DNA from: Dimorphilus gyrociliatus
Taxonomy: Eukaryota; Annelida; Polychaeta; Dinophilidae
DNA length: 64,000 nt
Direction: 5' to 3'
NCBI GenBank assembly: GCA_904063045.1
Contig: CAJFCJ010000024.1
Location: forward strand, 1,037,112 to 1,101,111
The position numbers were made by a program, and so were the translations under genes. The notes under the pieces are model-generated. The model searched no databases and was not told where the DNA came from. It saw nothing but the letters and a program-made list of their open reading frames with translations. Shown one piece after another: positions 1 through 11,977 of the stretch. How positions within the stretch are numbered: position 1 is the stretch's first letter; each line of letters starts with the position of its first letter.

Positions 1-1017
1 CCTTCTTGCTTATCAGGATTGCAACAAATTCGTTTACCTCTAGGCTACTAGAATAAGATAGCGTTAGTTTTTTTTCTTATTCTATTGACAATGTAATATA
101 CAAGCATTAAAGTCATAAGTCATACAGAAAATATCCTTGAAAAGTTATAACAATGAATTTCTATACAAAATGTATGATGGAAAAAAAAACTACAGTCCAT
201 AAGAATAGCATAAAAACAATCTCAGTCAAAGACATCTATATACAATATATACAGTAGGTTGATTTAAAATGTATATGAAATGCAAGCAAATCCTCCCTAC
301 TTCTCCTCCGAGGAAATATCTGCAAGCTGTATTCCCTTTTGAATTGTTAAACATAAATAGAGAGCAATCTGTTCGACTTGTAAATCTTTTAGTTCTGCAG
401 ATAGATTCAAGTAAGAATATATCTTTTGAATTAGGGTATAATGTGTTTGCCCTTCGTACTAAATCGTTAATTCGCGCACAGAAATTCGTCAGTTATAATC
501 AAAGTCTCCAAGGTTATTTGTTGCTATTTATTACTACCGGTTGTAAATCAGGTTAAAACGGCTTTAGTGAGTGATTCTAATTGATTGTTACTGCCTAACC
601 CTCGTTGTTCTATTAAGGTTGACCCGAGGGAGCATTACGAATTATTTTTTACTTGAAAAAATTAGCTTTTCTTGCCTACAATGGCCACAAGCAGAATCCA
701 CAATGCTCGTATGATGAAGTGGGGTTAATTCCTACTTATCCTTATTTTCTAAATCACATCCTATTGGTGTATTTCAGCTGTGGTTAAGGAGCATTATAAG
801 AAATTGATTTTTGAAGCCTGGTTATTCCATTTTGTCGAATTTTCAGTTCCTATTGAAATTAGGATTGTAGAGCATTAATGATTTTTTTTAGCTGGTTATT
901 GTTGTATTTGTTGTTCCTTTTTTTCCGAAAGGTTTATTTACATTAATTCAATGTTAAGGTTACAATCACATATAACAATTTTACACTGTCTCAATCAATT
1001 TGGCTCATCATCTTTTC
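1..1017. other. AT-rich flank, no supported gene
   Basis: No gene is supported here. A 95-codon open frame at 269-556 (+) has no family resemblance and no clear splice context. Three loosely similar blocks containing GAGCATTA occur near 630, 788 and 870. This stretch probably includes the 3' UTR of the GPCR gene that ends at 1018 on the minus strand. Confidence 0.5.
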
Positions 1018-2514
1018 TTAATCATACTCACCTGGTTTACATTGTTTGCATTGTTTTAGCATTATTTCTGATCCATCTTCAACTGTTTCAGCGTTTCGAC
1101 GACTTTTCGGTCTCTTATAACAAATTCTATAAAAGCCTCGAATTCCAGGTGCTGTCAATTGAATCATAACCGCAGTAAAACTACAGTGAGCAAAGGCAAG
1201 CACTTGAACAACGACATCGGCCATTTGTATTTGTGCTTTCCATTTGCTATCTATCAGTTGTAGTGCAGTCGTTGAAAATTGAATAATGTTAATTAGAATA
1301 AGAGGGAAATTTAAAAAAATATAACTTAGAAGAATAAGAAGAGAACACTTTGACCAAGCTTCTTCTGTTCTATCGAATGTCAAGTTAACTTCATCTTCTT
1401 CGATTTGTCGTGAATGCAATTGAAATTTTTGTCGACTTCAGTTAGGTTTTTATTATTTTTCGAATTCCATTTTTCAAATTTAAAGATAGCTTCTATTATG
1501 GGTTGTACATCTATTAACTCTAGAATACTCTCTCTCTCTCTCTCTCTCTCCCTCTCTCTCTCTCTTTCTCGCTCTCTCTTTCTCGCTCTCCCTTTCTCTC
1601 TCTCTGCCATTTCTTTCGACGTATATTTGTGTTGACGTAAAGTTGGCACAAGTCTAAGCTATTTATTATTTTAATATATATACATATTTTTGAGGACGTA
1701 TTTTTTAGAAAGATGTACAGATATCGGCTGTATTAACGTTATATAAATCTTAATACTACATAAGGCACAACTGCAATAGATGAAAGGAGCTTTGATTGTC
1801 TTAAGTTATATTTTACCTCTCTTAAGATGAAAAATGGTTTTAATATTTAGCTATATTGAAATTTGGTCTTGGGAAAATAATAAAAACCCCCTACCTAATG
1901 CCAACAGTAACGGCAAAAGCTATTCCGATACCGAACAATATCGGTGCATAAGTGTTTAGACTTGCAATTACGTAGGGCCAGTAGAGCGTATGAAAATCTG
2001 GATATACCAAATCGAAATAACACCCCCATATCTTGTCGATAGTATGAGACCACATGGCGTGAACATCTATTGATAAAACTCCTATGAAAGCCGCCGTTGC
2101 AAGGCATTTGGCTTTAAAGGGCGAACATATGAAAGAAGGTTTGAAAAGAAACACTGCCCTTTCACCGCCCATTAGCACAGTACACCATGCAGTCCAATGA
2201 AGAAATGTTTGGTCCGTAACTGTATGTAATTTACAAGTCCATTCATACAATTGAGTGAGATGTCTAGTTTCTGTAAGCTTTGAAATTGCGTCTAAACCGG
2301 GATCTAATAAAAGAACCAGAACGTTTGCTGAACAAATTAACTTAGCGAAAGATGCAGTACAATGTTCATGATTGATGTTGGAGAGAGAGGGAACAATAGC
2401 TAAATTACCAAATATTCCTATTACCGCCAGAATGGGTAGCACGATTGATGTAAAATAGTACTTCACCGACTCTTCCGTAGTATTGAGGAGCGTATTATTT
2501 GAGGTCCTGTTCAT
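1018..2514 (-). CDS. Rhodopsin-type GPCR, probably a neuropeptide receptor
   Basis: Two coding exons, 2514-1895 and 1435-1018, give about 345 residues. The donor AG|GTAGGG at 1894 and the acceptor ending at 1436 join in phase. The ATG at 2514 sits just after an acceptor-like tttgtacag, so a 5' UTR exon may lie upstream. The N-terminus has several N-x-S/T sites and no obvious signal peptide. TM1 carries the GN pair (IGIFGNLAIVPSL). Exon 1 runs through TM5 and exon 2 holds TM6, TM7 and a tail with a CKQCK motif. The DRY position reads GGERAVFLF and the TM7 NPxxY region reads TAPGIRGFY, so both motifs are divergent. The fold suggests a class A peptide receptor at the plasma membrane; the ligand cannot be predicted. 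A (TC)n tract lies in the 459-bp intron. Confidence 0.8.
1529..1607. repeat. (TC)n microsatellite
   Basis: About 80 bp of nearly pure TC repeat, with a few C and G interruptions, inside the GPCR intron. Confidence 0.9.
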
Positions 2515-2814
2515 GTTCCTGTACAAAGAAAGAGCGTTAGAACTGGTTAAAAGAAAATTTTATTCTAAAGGAAATGAATCTATAATTAGGAGATTGCTAT
2601 ATTTGGTAGATGTGCACTTTTTTTAATTGGAAAATTTCTGCACCAACATGGTATTTCAATTGTAAATCATTATTACAGTTTGTTCTAGAACAATAAATAT
2701 GGGAGAAAAAAGTTATTGCTTTTGTAGGCCTAGATGTTAGAAAAGAATAAAAAAGCAGGGCAAAACAAGGAAAAATCAACAATCATCATGTAAGAAAATA
2801 AGCCTGTTTGCATG

Positions 2815-3500
2815 TTAATGGGGATCTGTTGAAGGTACCCTTACGTATATTACTAGGCTGCCACCAAGATTAGCTGGAAATTCATCACGTGATTGTGCCA
2901 CCGTGTTAGTTTTTTGTAACAACCGGAAGAACCTACCATCTGAATTGTAGACATTCACTTGTTTAAGTCTGAAAAAGGGCTTTAATCTTTTCATATTTCC
3001 TAATAAGCCCTATGAAGAGCCTGATATTTACGTAATATTTTCTATTCATTCGTTACTTTTTTCTTTTATTTAAAAGTTTCTTTTACATTAACAGCACTTT
3101 ACGATCAAAACCTCTAATATTCGATTATATAGTTTGTTCTTTTTTCTCCTACTGTTACATCTTATTTACCCACCTTCTTTGACTAGAGAATCTATCAACT
3201 ATTTTATGTCTAGCTTGCTATTTCTTTCTTTCCTTTACCTCCCACTCTTGATTCTTAAGAATGTTAGAATTTTTTCAACATTTTTAATGTAATAGTCTCC
3301 AATAAATAGCATCAAGATATATACCATGATATCTACTTGTACTTAATTAAATGCTATAAATCTATGTGTTTATCTTAACTGTTAAGAAATTTGACATCCA
3401 ATAGCATCTTAATACAAATTAGTAAAGGGCAACGTTAATTAAGGTGAAGTGGCAAATCTTAAGACATGGCAAAATCAGATAAAATGTGTACCTGTTGTTG

Positions 3501-3532
<32 letters not shown>

Positions 3533-4311
3533 CTGTATATATATAGTGTATCTAAAAGTATACCCTATACGTATTACGAACTAGATATCTGTTTGTTTTG
3601 AAACGAAAGACATAAAATGTTGGACAAAGTTTATTATTAAAGGTAAATTAGTATGATCAACTTGTACATTTCATTTGATTAAAAATATTTGTTACTGCTT
3701 TCATCACAGATGGATTGTAACTTTCTACTTGACTATCGTATAATATGTAATCTCTTTTCTCAATCAAAAGTCTGTTCCAAGACCGTTGTATAATTTTATC
3801 TTTAATTACCCGTTATCAATCTTCAATTTCAACAAATTGAGCTTTTAAAGTGGTACATTTAATGAAAAACATTAATTAACACCAAATCTAGTAAGGCATA
3901 AACGATTTACACTTATCTCTTTGATTTATAAATCTTGTAAAATTTGTCAAAAACGTCTGGTAGAAATATTTTCATTTATAGCTATATTCAACTAATATAT
4001 CTATATAATTAACCTGAGAATAACCTAAGGTGTAGTAATTGGTTTCGTTTCTAAGTTTTTAAAAAAGAAAAGTCTTGATTAAGAAGTAGGATATCTCAAC
4101 AAGCTATTGAAAAAATTGCGTTTAATGACTTGAGGTAGTCGGTTGTATAGTAAAGAATTTCACCGGCGGACTATGCAGCCGTCTAACTTTGGTTATTTCA
4201 CGCTAACTCTACGAAAGCTTAATATTATGTTACTTACGATTGTTGTTGGAGGATGACGGACGTCAGACTGAGGAGCTGAGCTAAAAATTTTACAGATGGC
4301 GCTCTCTCCAT
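2815..4311 (-). CDS. Predicted 75-residue protein, two exons
   Basis: I do not recognise this protein. The ATG at 4311 opens a 74-nt exon (4311-4238) that ends at a consensus donor, TC|GTAAGT. The frame resumes at 2968 after a strong acceptor (ccctttttcag) and stops with TAA at 2817-2815. Phase agrees across the 1269-bp intron. The start, MERAPSVKFLAQLLSL, is amphipathic to hydrophobic and could be a targeting or membrane helix. The second half contains VNVYNSDGRFFRLL and GGSLVIYVRVP, with a codon and base composition richer in GC than the surroundings. The exon pair is supported by splice signals and composition only. The two exons could instead belong to different genes. Confidence 0.45.
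3504..3533. repeat. (TA)n microsatellite
   Basis: Pure TA repeat of about 14 units, inside the long intron of the two-exon minus-strand gene. Confidence 0.9.
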
Positions 4312-5403
4312 CAAATACTGGATGCTCTTTTAATAATTGCATCTCGTAATTTTACGGTTTAATTTAGTTAGTAAGGAACTTTATACGTTTCCTTTTTAAA
4401 TTGATTATAACATCTAGATATCTTCTTTGATATTAACCTTTAGATTTGCCTTTCATGTCATATAGTCTATTTAGTACATTTTGCTTAAAAAGTACTAGTA
4501 CAAAGTGTATGTACAAGCTTATTTTAAATGATGTGTTCCTGTACGTTTATTTTATTTATGAATTAAAAAATGTATTTATTAAAGGGCCATTTAGTTTTAT
4601 CTTGCTTTTGTATTAATTCTTTTTTTACTTATTTAACACATAGTCTGATTAATCGCCTATAACAAAGAGATATCTGTCATTATTTCTTTCTATTTTCACT
4701 CTTTTTTTTCTCTATCAACATGACAATTAAAACAACTCAATGTACAAGAATACGTCAAAAGCTTCTAGCTGTAATCGATGTTGTTGTAAAAATATCTGTC
4801 TATATACTGTATATATCTCAGAGAGGAAAAATAACGATGTCTTTAATTAATAAAAACAAAAAACAATAAACAAAATGTAGCCTAATGCACTAAGATGGAT
4901 TAATCTTTTCATTTATTTTCATCCAAATAATCTTTAACAAACAATTAACACAACTATCTAAATGGTTGAAATTGTAAAATAGCATATGGTACACGACCGA
5001 GTAGTAATTAGTTCGGTTCGATAACAAAAGGTATCTTAAGGCTAAAAGCGGTTAATCGTGCCAACGAAAGAATATAAGATATATATTATATACATGTATA
5101 CTTTTGTATGCTACATGTATAAATTATACTAAACCTATTATATATTCCTTAATCAATTTATATTTATAAACAATGATATATATGAGAAAATTATTGGGAG
5201 ATAGAGCACGCAAAGACTCTTCTTCTAGAGTACAAATATTTATCTCTTAGTTTTAAATAATAAGTAAAATATATGTGAAAAATAATGAAAATCGAAAATA
5301 GTGCTTTGAAGTTTCTACTCTTTCATAAAGTGTTTTTCATCAGACAGTTTCTTCATGTACTGTATATTAGTTAGCGAGCTGGGTTCGTAGGTAGGTAGGT
5401 AGT

Positions 5404-5436
<33 letters not shown>

Positions 5437-5968
5437 GTCTATAGTGTATACTATTTAACAATATCTACGTATAAATTCGTTTTATATAATAAATTCGCTC
5501 TCTCTCTATCTCTGTTCGTAAACAACATCACCATTTAAGAAAAGGAGAACAAAAAAACAAAAGATTTTCAAGTACAGAAAAACTAACACCTAATGTTTTC
5601 GTTAAGTGACTTGAAAAATTGATTATTGCACATGAGAAAACTTTTATGAATTATTTAATTTCTTAGTTATTATACGAGGAAAAGTCGTTGTTAAAGTTAC
5701 TTATCTATCAAATAATAATTGATTGAATTACATGGAAGTGGCTAATCCTTTTTGCGAGTAATATCAAATAGAATAGGAAATTAGGCTTAATAAATAATCT
5801 GCTTTTGTTATTGAAGTAATTGTTTATAGTAAATAATTTTCAACAGTGTTGAATTAACGTTCTGAGATATTCCCAAAAATAAATAAACAAATATATTTAC
5901 TATAATATATTTACTATATATCAATAAATGAAAGAAAAAGAAAGTTAAAATAGACGAAGAACGACAAT
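4312..5968. other. AT-rich intergenic stretch
   Basis: No coding sequence found on either strand. I searched specifically for the missing 5' exons of the DDX1-like gene and saw none. A (GA)n tract lies at 5405-5434 and smaller CT runs lie near 5500. Confidence 0.5.
5405..5434. repeat. (GA)n microsatellite
   Basis: About 15 uninterrupted GA units between the small minus-strand gene and the DDX1-like fragment. Confidence 0.9.
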
Positions 5969-7338
5969 ATGCAGCTATGTAATTTTATTTTTTTTCTTTT
6001 TTCTATATTTCAAACAGAATCATTATCAGAGGCGGTTAAATTACTGAAAGGTGAATACACTATTCGTGCTATCCGAAAGCATAAAATGGATCAAGCCATC
6101 ATTTTTTGCCGAACGAAATTAGACTGTGATAATTTAGAATTGTATTTGAAAAGTCATGAGAATCAACGAGGAGAGCTCAGCTGTGTATGTTTACACGGCG
6201 ATAGAAGACCCAATGAAAGGACAAGCAATTTGCAAAAATTTAAGGTTAGTGTACCTGTATTTGAAATTTTTTATTTTACTAATCGAACTTTATCTTCTTA
6301 TTGAATCTCCAATTATTTTTCATTGTTATCTTTGTATACTTGCTTTCAGAAAAGAGAGGTCAAATTTCTCATATGTACTGATGTAGCTGCCAGAGGATTG
6401 GATATTTCAAAATTACCCTACGGTAATAACTGCTCTTTTAAAAAAATTAAACTTTTATCTTATCAGCACTTTTACTTCAGTAATTAACGTTACTTTGCCG
6501 GATGAGAAGCAGAATTACGTGCATAGAATAGGCAGAGTTGGACGAGCAGAGAGAATGGGTCTGGCTATATCATTTGTTTCAGCTGTGAAGGAAAAAGTAC
6601 GTGACGTAATCCTTCAATAACTAATTTGTCCTTAAACTCTGATCGTTACATACGTGACAGTATAAACGGAATTTCTCAATTTTCTCAACTTTTTTTCTTA
6701 TGTTAATTGAAAAAAAAATAGAAGGAAATAGCTTTAATATAGTTTTTCTAGTTATGAAGAAAAAACACAGCAAAGAGAGTTGTGAATGAATAATTAATGA
6801 TATCGTTCATTTTATTTTTCATGCCCTCACTTTTAACCACCTTTGCTTTTGTCGTTTTTCTATTTTTATTGTAGAGCTACGCTTAGATTCAATTCAGTAA
6901 AATAACGATTTATCCCACGTAATTCGTAGTATTCTTAGAAGCAATTGATTATTCATTTATATGCGTATACAAAAATTCTTCTCTTTCTAGGTTTGGTATC
7001 ATTCCAATTGCTCAAATCGAGGAAAAAACTGCTATAATACTTTACTAACTGATCACGGAGGGTGCTGTATCTGGTACAACGAACCTCAGTACCTGGCCGA
7101 CATTGAAGAACATCTAGGCGTCACCATTGACAATGTCGGTACAGATTTAGATGTTCCGGTGAATGAATTCGATGGAAAAGTTTCTTACGGACAAAAGAGG
7201 AAAGTTGGTGGTGGAACGTACAAAGGCCACGTTGATATTCTAGCTCCGGCAGTCCAAGAATTGGCAAATTTAGAAAAACGCGCTCAAACATCATTTTTAA
7301 GCTTTGCTCACGAGAAACCATTTATATCAACTCAATAA
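5969..7338 (+). CDS. DDX1: DDX1-like RNA helicase, C-terminal part only
   Basis: Four exons (6018-6244, 6350-6422, 6481-6596, 6991-7338) join in phase and match the last third of the DEAD-box helicase DDX1. They cover the second RecA domain and the DDX1-specific tail. Visible motifs are [14 protein letters not shown] (motif IV region), [13 protein letters not shown] (motif V), [13 protein letters not shown] (motif VI) and the tail motif [10 protein letters not shown] with GHVDILAP. The Walker A, DEAD box and SPRY insert, roughly the first 480 residues of the family, are not found in the 1.6 kb upstream. An ATG at 5969 reads in frame through the acceptor into the first exon, so a 271-residue truncated product is possible. 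Introns are kept and frames are open, so it is not a processed copy. It is either a partial duplicate or the 3' end of a gene with a very long upstream intron. Confidence 0.8.
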
Positions 7339-8256
7339 CTTTTTCACTATTTGCATGAATATTGTTATTCCGTAAATTATTACTATTTGGGATTCGTCTG
7401 TCTGCTAATTCTAATTTAAGCGTAGAGCTCTAAATATATTTAGTATCATTCAACAATGACTTTCATCTTGAAAAAGTACCAAGTTCGTCGAGTACACTGC
7501 ATATGGAAACGTAATAAGGACAATGGAGTAGTACTTTCCTTATATATATTAATTGGGAGGTCGAGACTAAATTTAAAATCTTTGTTTTTTGCTCTTACAC
7601 TATTTTGCCAATAGAAAGCTATATTATCAGTAATGATTAACTAAGGTTGAAAAAACATATTCAGTACACGCTATTAAAAGGAGAGACATTTCCATAAGCG
7701 CACTGCTTTGAAGTTGTATAGGCTTCGTTAACCCGTTGATAATTGGCTACTAAATAACAAAAGAGAAAAAACAATTATTAATTACTATTTTGTTTTATTA
7801 TTTCATAAAAATTGTACCATGCATGGATAGTATAATATCATGAATACATATATAACCCTAACCCTAATACATCTATACACAAGTTAAATATACAATCTTT
7901 AGCGTTAGCATAAGTATACAATGTTACAAACTAACAATCTTATTAAACGTATATTTCTGTAATGCTAAAATTCTCTTCGTAGAGTTAATAGTTTTAGTAG
8001 AGTTTTTGTTTGTTCTCTTATTCTTTATCCAGTCTTCCCCTTTCTTTCGTTCTTTAAGTGGTTTATTTTGGCAAGAAATTACAAATTATATTTAATATAA
8101 TAAAGTAAAGATAGCTTACAATTACAAAATTGGCATTTACTCTTTATTCATTTATAGAGTAAAAACTCAGCTTATCATAGTTTTTTTGTGCTACCGACAA
8201 CTAAACAAATAGTTTCTTTCCTTATTTTCATCTTCTAGGCAAAAGAAATAGAAACA
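7339..8256. other. Intergenic, no gene seen
   Basis: AT-rich sequence between the DDX1-like stop and the zinc-finger stop. It includes a short telomere-like tract (two CCCTAA units near 7856). Nothing coding is supported. Confidence 0.5.
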
Positions 8257-10270
8257 TCAACAACTAAATGTGTTCGTATTCTCTTTTCGTATCCTGCGTC
8301 GAATTATTTGATGTTTCTTTTTAATGTGAGTATTTAGATGATCAACCCTCCGATAAGATTTCTTGCAAAATTCACAGACAAACGGCCTATATTGACTATG
8401 TACACTTCTATGTCTCTTTAGTTCGGAGAGTCGATAGAAACTCCAAGGGCAACTTTCGCATTTATAATTTCTTATTGCTGAAATAAATTAAATAGCGATA
8501 TTATCAAAATTTTTGTTCTCACCGAATAAAACAACAAAACAACAAGAACCAAACAATTTAACAATAATAATAAAATACAATAGATCGTTTTTCAAGAAAG
8601 AACCAAGGCCACGTTAACCTCTGCGATTTGTTAGAGAAAAAAGGATGAATGGCTAGCTATCCTTGAAATATTTAAAATTCAAGACTATGTTATAGAACTT
8701 TACAAGGCTGTCTTGGAAAATAAAGATCAAGCACATATTTAAAGCAAGCTGCCCTTGAAAAGAAAAAAAAAACAGTTTCAACCTATTGATATTTCTATTA
8801 TTGAATTTAAAACTTTATTTATATATTTATATACTTCTATATATATTTTAGGTACGATCTAAAAGTATTATATATTTTGTATTTATATTTATAGAAGTTA
8901 ACTTATTTTAATAATTTTTTTTATATTATAGCCTATAGTCTACTCAAGAAAAATTAACTATTCTATTCCTTAATAGTCCACCCCATTGTTTATACATGTT
9001 AGCCATTTGGATTGAAGTATATATATCCCGTTCCGATAAAAGGAGGATGATTTTCTCCTCAAAAACTCCCGGATGTCTTTTTTTAGCTCATCCAAATTTT
9101 TGTAACCAACTCCCCTGATATGATGTTTTAATCGTCCAAACAGGTAAAAATCAGATGGGGCCAAATCAGGGCTGTATGAGGGATGTGGACATACAGACGA
9201 TCCCTGATTTCCGATAAAATCTGTTGTGTACAGACTGGTGGAGATGATGTGTGTTTGTAGGTTAGGGAAGCCCTCTTTGATTCAGGATCATAGAGCTGAA
9301 CCCAAGGTTCATGCCCACAATAGCTTTTTAACCTTGTGTGAATAGTCTTTGAAGAGGTTGTTGCTTGCACCGAAATAATTTTGTAGTGGCTTGACAGAGC
9401 CAAATGAAAGTTTTCACAATGAAAGTTTACAGATTAAGTAATATATTTACAGTTTAAGTATCAATAGTATTAGTCACGCCGTTTTAAAATTACAGCAAAT
9501 TGTATGATATTTTCAGATCGTACCTAATATATGTATATATAAATGTATCCTTATGTAGGTATATAGTAATATGTTGTTTATTATATTTTTGTTTGTTTTC
9601 TGTAAAACTCTTTTGACAAACTACTCAACCTAGAATAATTCCATTTTACTATTCCTAGTTCATCGTACTCCTTAATTTTCTCTTCTCGTTGACTCCCACT
9701 CTTTTTTTTTCTCTCTCTCTCTCTCGCTCTTTCTCTCATCGTTTCCCTCTACTCATTTTTAACACTCTAGTATTAATTGTTATTAATATTTTATATATAT
9801 TTATATCCAATAGCGTATATAGCTTACTTAGATATTATATATATTAGCCAAAGGTTTTATATCATAATATAAATTACAAATCGTCAAATACGTTATTTCT
9901 AGCCTCACTCAAATAACTATTATAACACTTAACTAAATCGGTAATAGCAATAATTGCTAAGTAAAAAACAAAAATTAACTTTCTTATTACTGGCTATATA
10001 GGAAATTTTAAATTTAAACAAAAATTTACCTGATTGCTTCTTTATTCTATAATATGTCATCTTCTTTTTTTCGGTTAGTTTATCCTGGTTTGTACAATCT
10101 GGATTAAAGCCTGGATATGGAAGATGTGGTATTGTATTCCATTGGAATATTATCTCATCATCCTCATCTTCCTTGTCCGATTCGTTCGGGCATTTCGTTA
10201 AGCCAAAAGGGCAATAAATCAAAGGTGGGGGTTGCAGTTCAACATAGAGCAATTCTGGTATATTTTTCAT
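8257..10270 (-). CDS. Small C2H2 zinc-finger protein
   Basis: Exon 1 (10270-10030) ends at G|GTAAAT. Exon 2 (8477-8257) follows ttatttcag, and the phases agree, giving about 153 residues. Exon 2 encodes two tandem C2H2 fingers: YKCESC...HRSVH (C-x2-C-x12-H-x3-H) and FVCEFC...HIKKKH (C-x2-C-x12-H-x4-H). A basic tail (IIRRRIRKEN) then ends at TGA. Exon 1 carries an acidic run (ESDKEDEDDE) and a basic segment before the fingers. It is likely a nuclear DNA-binding factor. The frame is also open upstream of the ATG at 10270 to about 10350, where a splice acceptor could lie, so a further 5' exon is possible. The 1.55-kb intron is far longer than most here because it holds a dead mariner element. 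Confidence 0.7.
8848..9526 (-). mobile_element. Degenerate mariner-type element
   Basis: Terminal inverted repeats TTAGGTACGATCTAAAAG (from 8848) and TTAGGTACGATCTGAAAA (reading in from 9526) match at 21 of 24 positions. Between them, on the minus strand, is the C-terminal part of a mariner transposase. It shows YSPDLAPSDFYLFGRLKHH (the final catalytic Asp region) and FYRNGIYILQSKWLTCI. Earlier parts are shifted between frames, and the element is about 680 bp against about 1.3 kb for a full mariner. It is internally deleted and inactive, and lies in the zinc-finger gene intron in the same orientation as that gene. A clean TA target duplication is not obvious in the AT-rich flanks. Confidence 0.8.
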
Positions 10271-11977
10271 AACTAGGGTCTTTTTAGACGGTTGATTAAA
10301 TTGCGCAATATACCACAAGTTCCAATTCTTCGGACTCTTTATTTCCTCCTTAGATAGTAGGCGAATGAACAGTTATTTATACGGGGCCTATTTAACAGGC
10401 CTAGCCTTAGAAGGCCCAGCAGCAGTCTTTTATCGAAGCTTTCAGATATTCGTCATGTATAAATCAGTTATAAAGAGAGTAATTATATTTGGCAATCGTT
10501 TCTTAAAATCTCTTCATAGAACTGTCATATATAACCGAGCAAAAGATACCTTCAGAGCTTGTCCTCCAAACAGCCTATACTGTATATCCCTGACCCAATA
10601 TTAGATAAATAAAAGTAACAAACTAATAGATATATATAGATATAATTGATCTCTTAATAACAGAGTTTCAGAAAAATACCAACCGATGATAATGCAAATG
10701 ACGAAATACTTAATTAGTTTTCCGTACTCCTCTTCTCAATTAGGCTCTGTCTTTAATCCAGGAGGAGTGAAGTAAGTCTCTCAATTAGAGAGATAAAAAA
10801 AAAAAGAAAAAAACAAAACGCCAAAAAAAAAAGAAAAAACAGAGTCAAAAAAGGGAAAAAGAGATAGGCGAAAAGTAATTTTAAACCTTTTGCGTGAAAC
10901 AGTCCTTCCATACAAAAGTTTTGATTATACTGTAATTTTTTTTTTAATTAAATAAACAAAAACCCTCTTTTCTTATTCTTGTCTTTTAAAGAAAAATGTT
11001 ATAAAATATCTATTTTAAATTCCTAATTCTAAATAGAATGTAATAATTTTTTATATCGTTAATCCTTAAATAAATAGAGCTATTGTTACCTAATCCATTT
11101 CTTTTTTATACGAAGCTGAAAAAAGGATTTTCTCTTCTTTATTCTCTCCTTATAATAAATACTCAAACCCGTTAAAAGGCCTAATACTTTATTTCTTCTA
11201 GTCTCTCTCGCCAGACAACCCAGACCGATATAACAAAAAAGATTGTCTTGATAAATCGACTATCGATATTATATTCTTTCTCTTTTATGCTTCTATTAAT
11301 ACATATATAAATCTAAATGAAAAATTCTTCTGTTAGATTTCTCTATTTTTCGTGTCAGCCTTTTTTCTACAGAATTAAACCTATATCATCTTTACTTAGT
11401 CTTTTACTTGAATTACTAATAAAAAAGTGAAGTAAAACTGTTATATAATGAATCATTAACGCTGCTACACGGGATAGAATATTACAATGTTACCCGTTGT
11501 TTACTCTTGTATATTGTGTCAACAAATTAATAAGCGTTTCCTTTAGAAAAAAAAAAACCAAAAGAACAAATAACGATCTGATCTCGAGTTTTATTCGTTT
11601 ACAGTCTTCACTCTCGCCTTTACTCTGTACTATTTTGTCATTATTGTTCCATCTTCGAATTTCCAATTTTGCTGTTGCTGGTCTCCTCTTACAGTATCTC
11701 GTTTACCTGAAACAAAATTCCTTGGGAGAAAATACAGAAGCTTTTGCATTAATCTATTGACTTAGGTCTTCTCCCAAAGATGGCGCTAATCAGTAAAGAA
11801 GTCTGTCTAAATTTGGATAATTTCAGAGGGCGAGGATATCAGTAGTGAAAGTGCCAAAGAGGAAGAAAAACCAAATAGGAAATTGTATTGTAGTGTTGTA
11901 CCGGTGAAAATGTAAAAAGTAAAAATTCTTAAGTGAATGCAGTTTTAAAGAGGAAAATTGTCTATTTGGTGGTATCA
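10271..11977. other. Intergenic stretch with weak coding hints
   Basis: Open frames at 10365-10604 (+) and 11497-11760 (+) have no family resemblance. A possible short terminal exon at 11827-11915 (+) follows an acceptor-like atttcag and encodes an acidic, Lys-rich tail. No upstream exon fits, and a second frame is equally open, so it is not called. Confidence 0.4.

Noticed and set aside
269-556. 95-codon frame on +
   Set aside because: No family resemblance, no promoter or splice signals, and composition like the background.
7853-7868. Telomere-like CCCTAA repeats
   Set aside because: Only about two units. Too short to claim an interstitial telomeric array in AT-rich DNA.
10365-10604. 79-codon frame on +, opposite the zinc-finger 5' side
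   Set aside because: No recognisable content, and stops break every alternative frame. Kept only as a note.
11497-11760. 87-codon frame on +
   Set aside because: Hydrophobic and low-complexity, with no splice context. Probably chance.
11827-11915. Short terminal exon on +, after atttcag
   Set aside because: Two frames are equally open and no upstream exon with matching phase was found.
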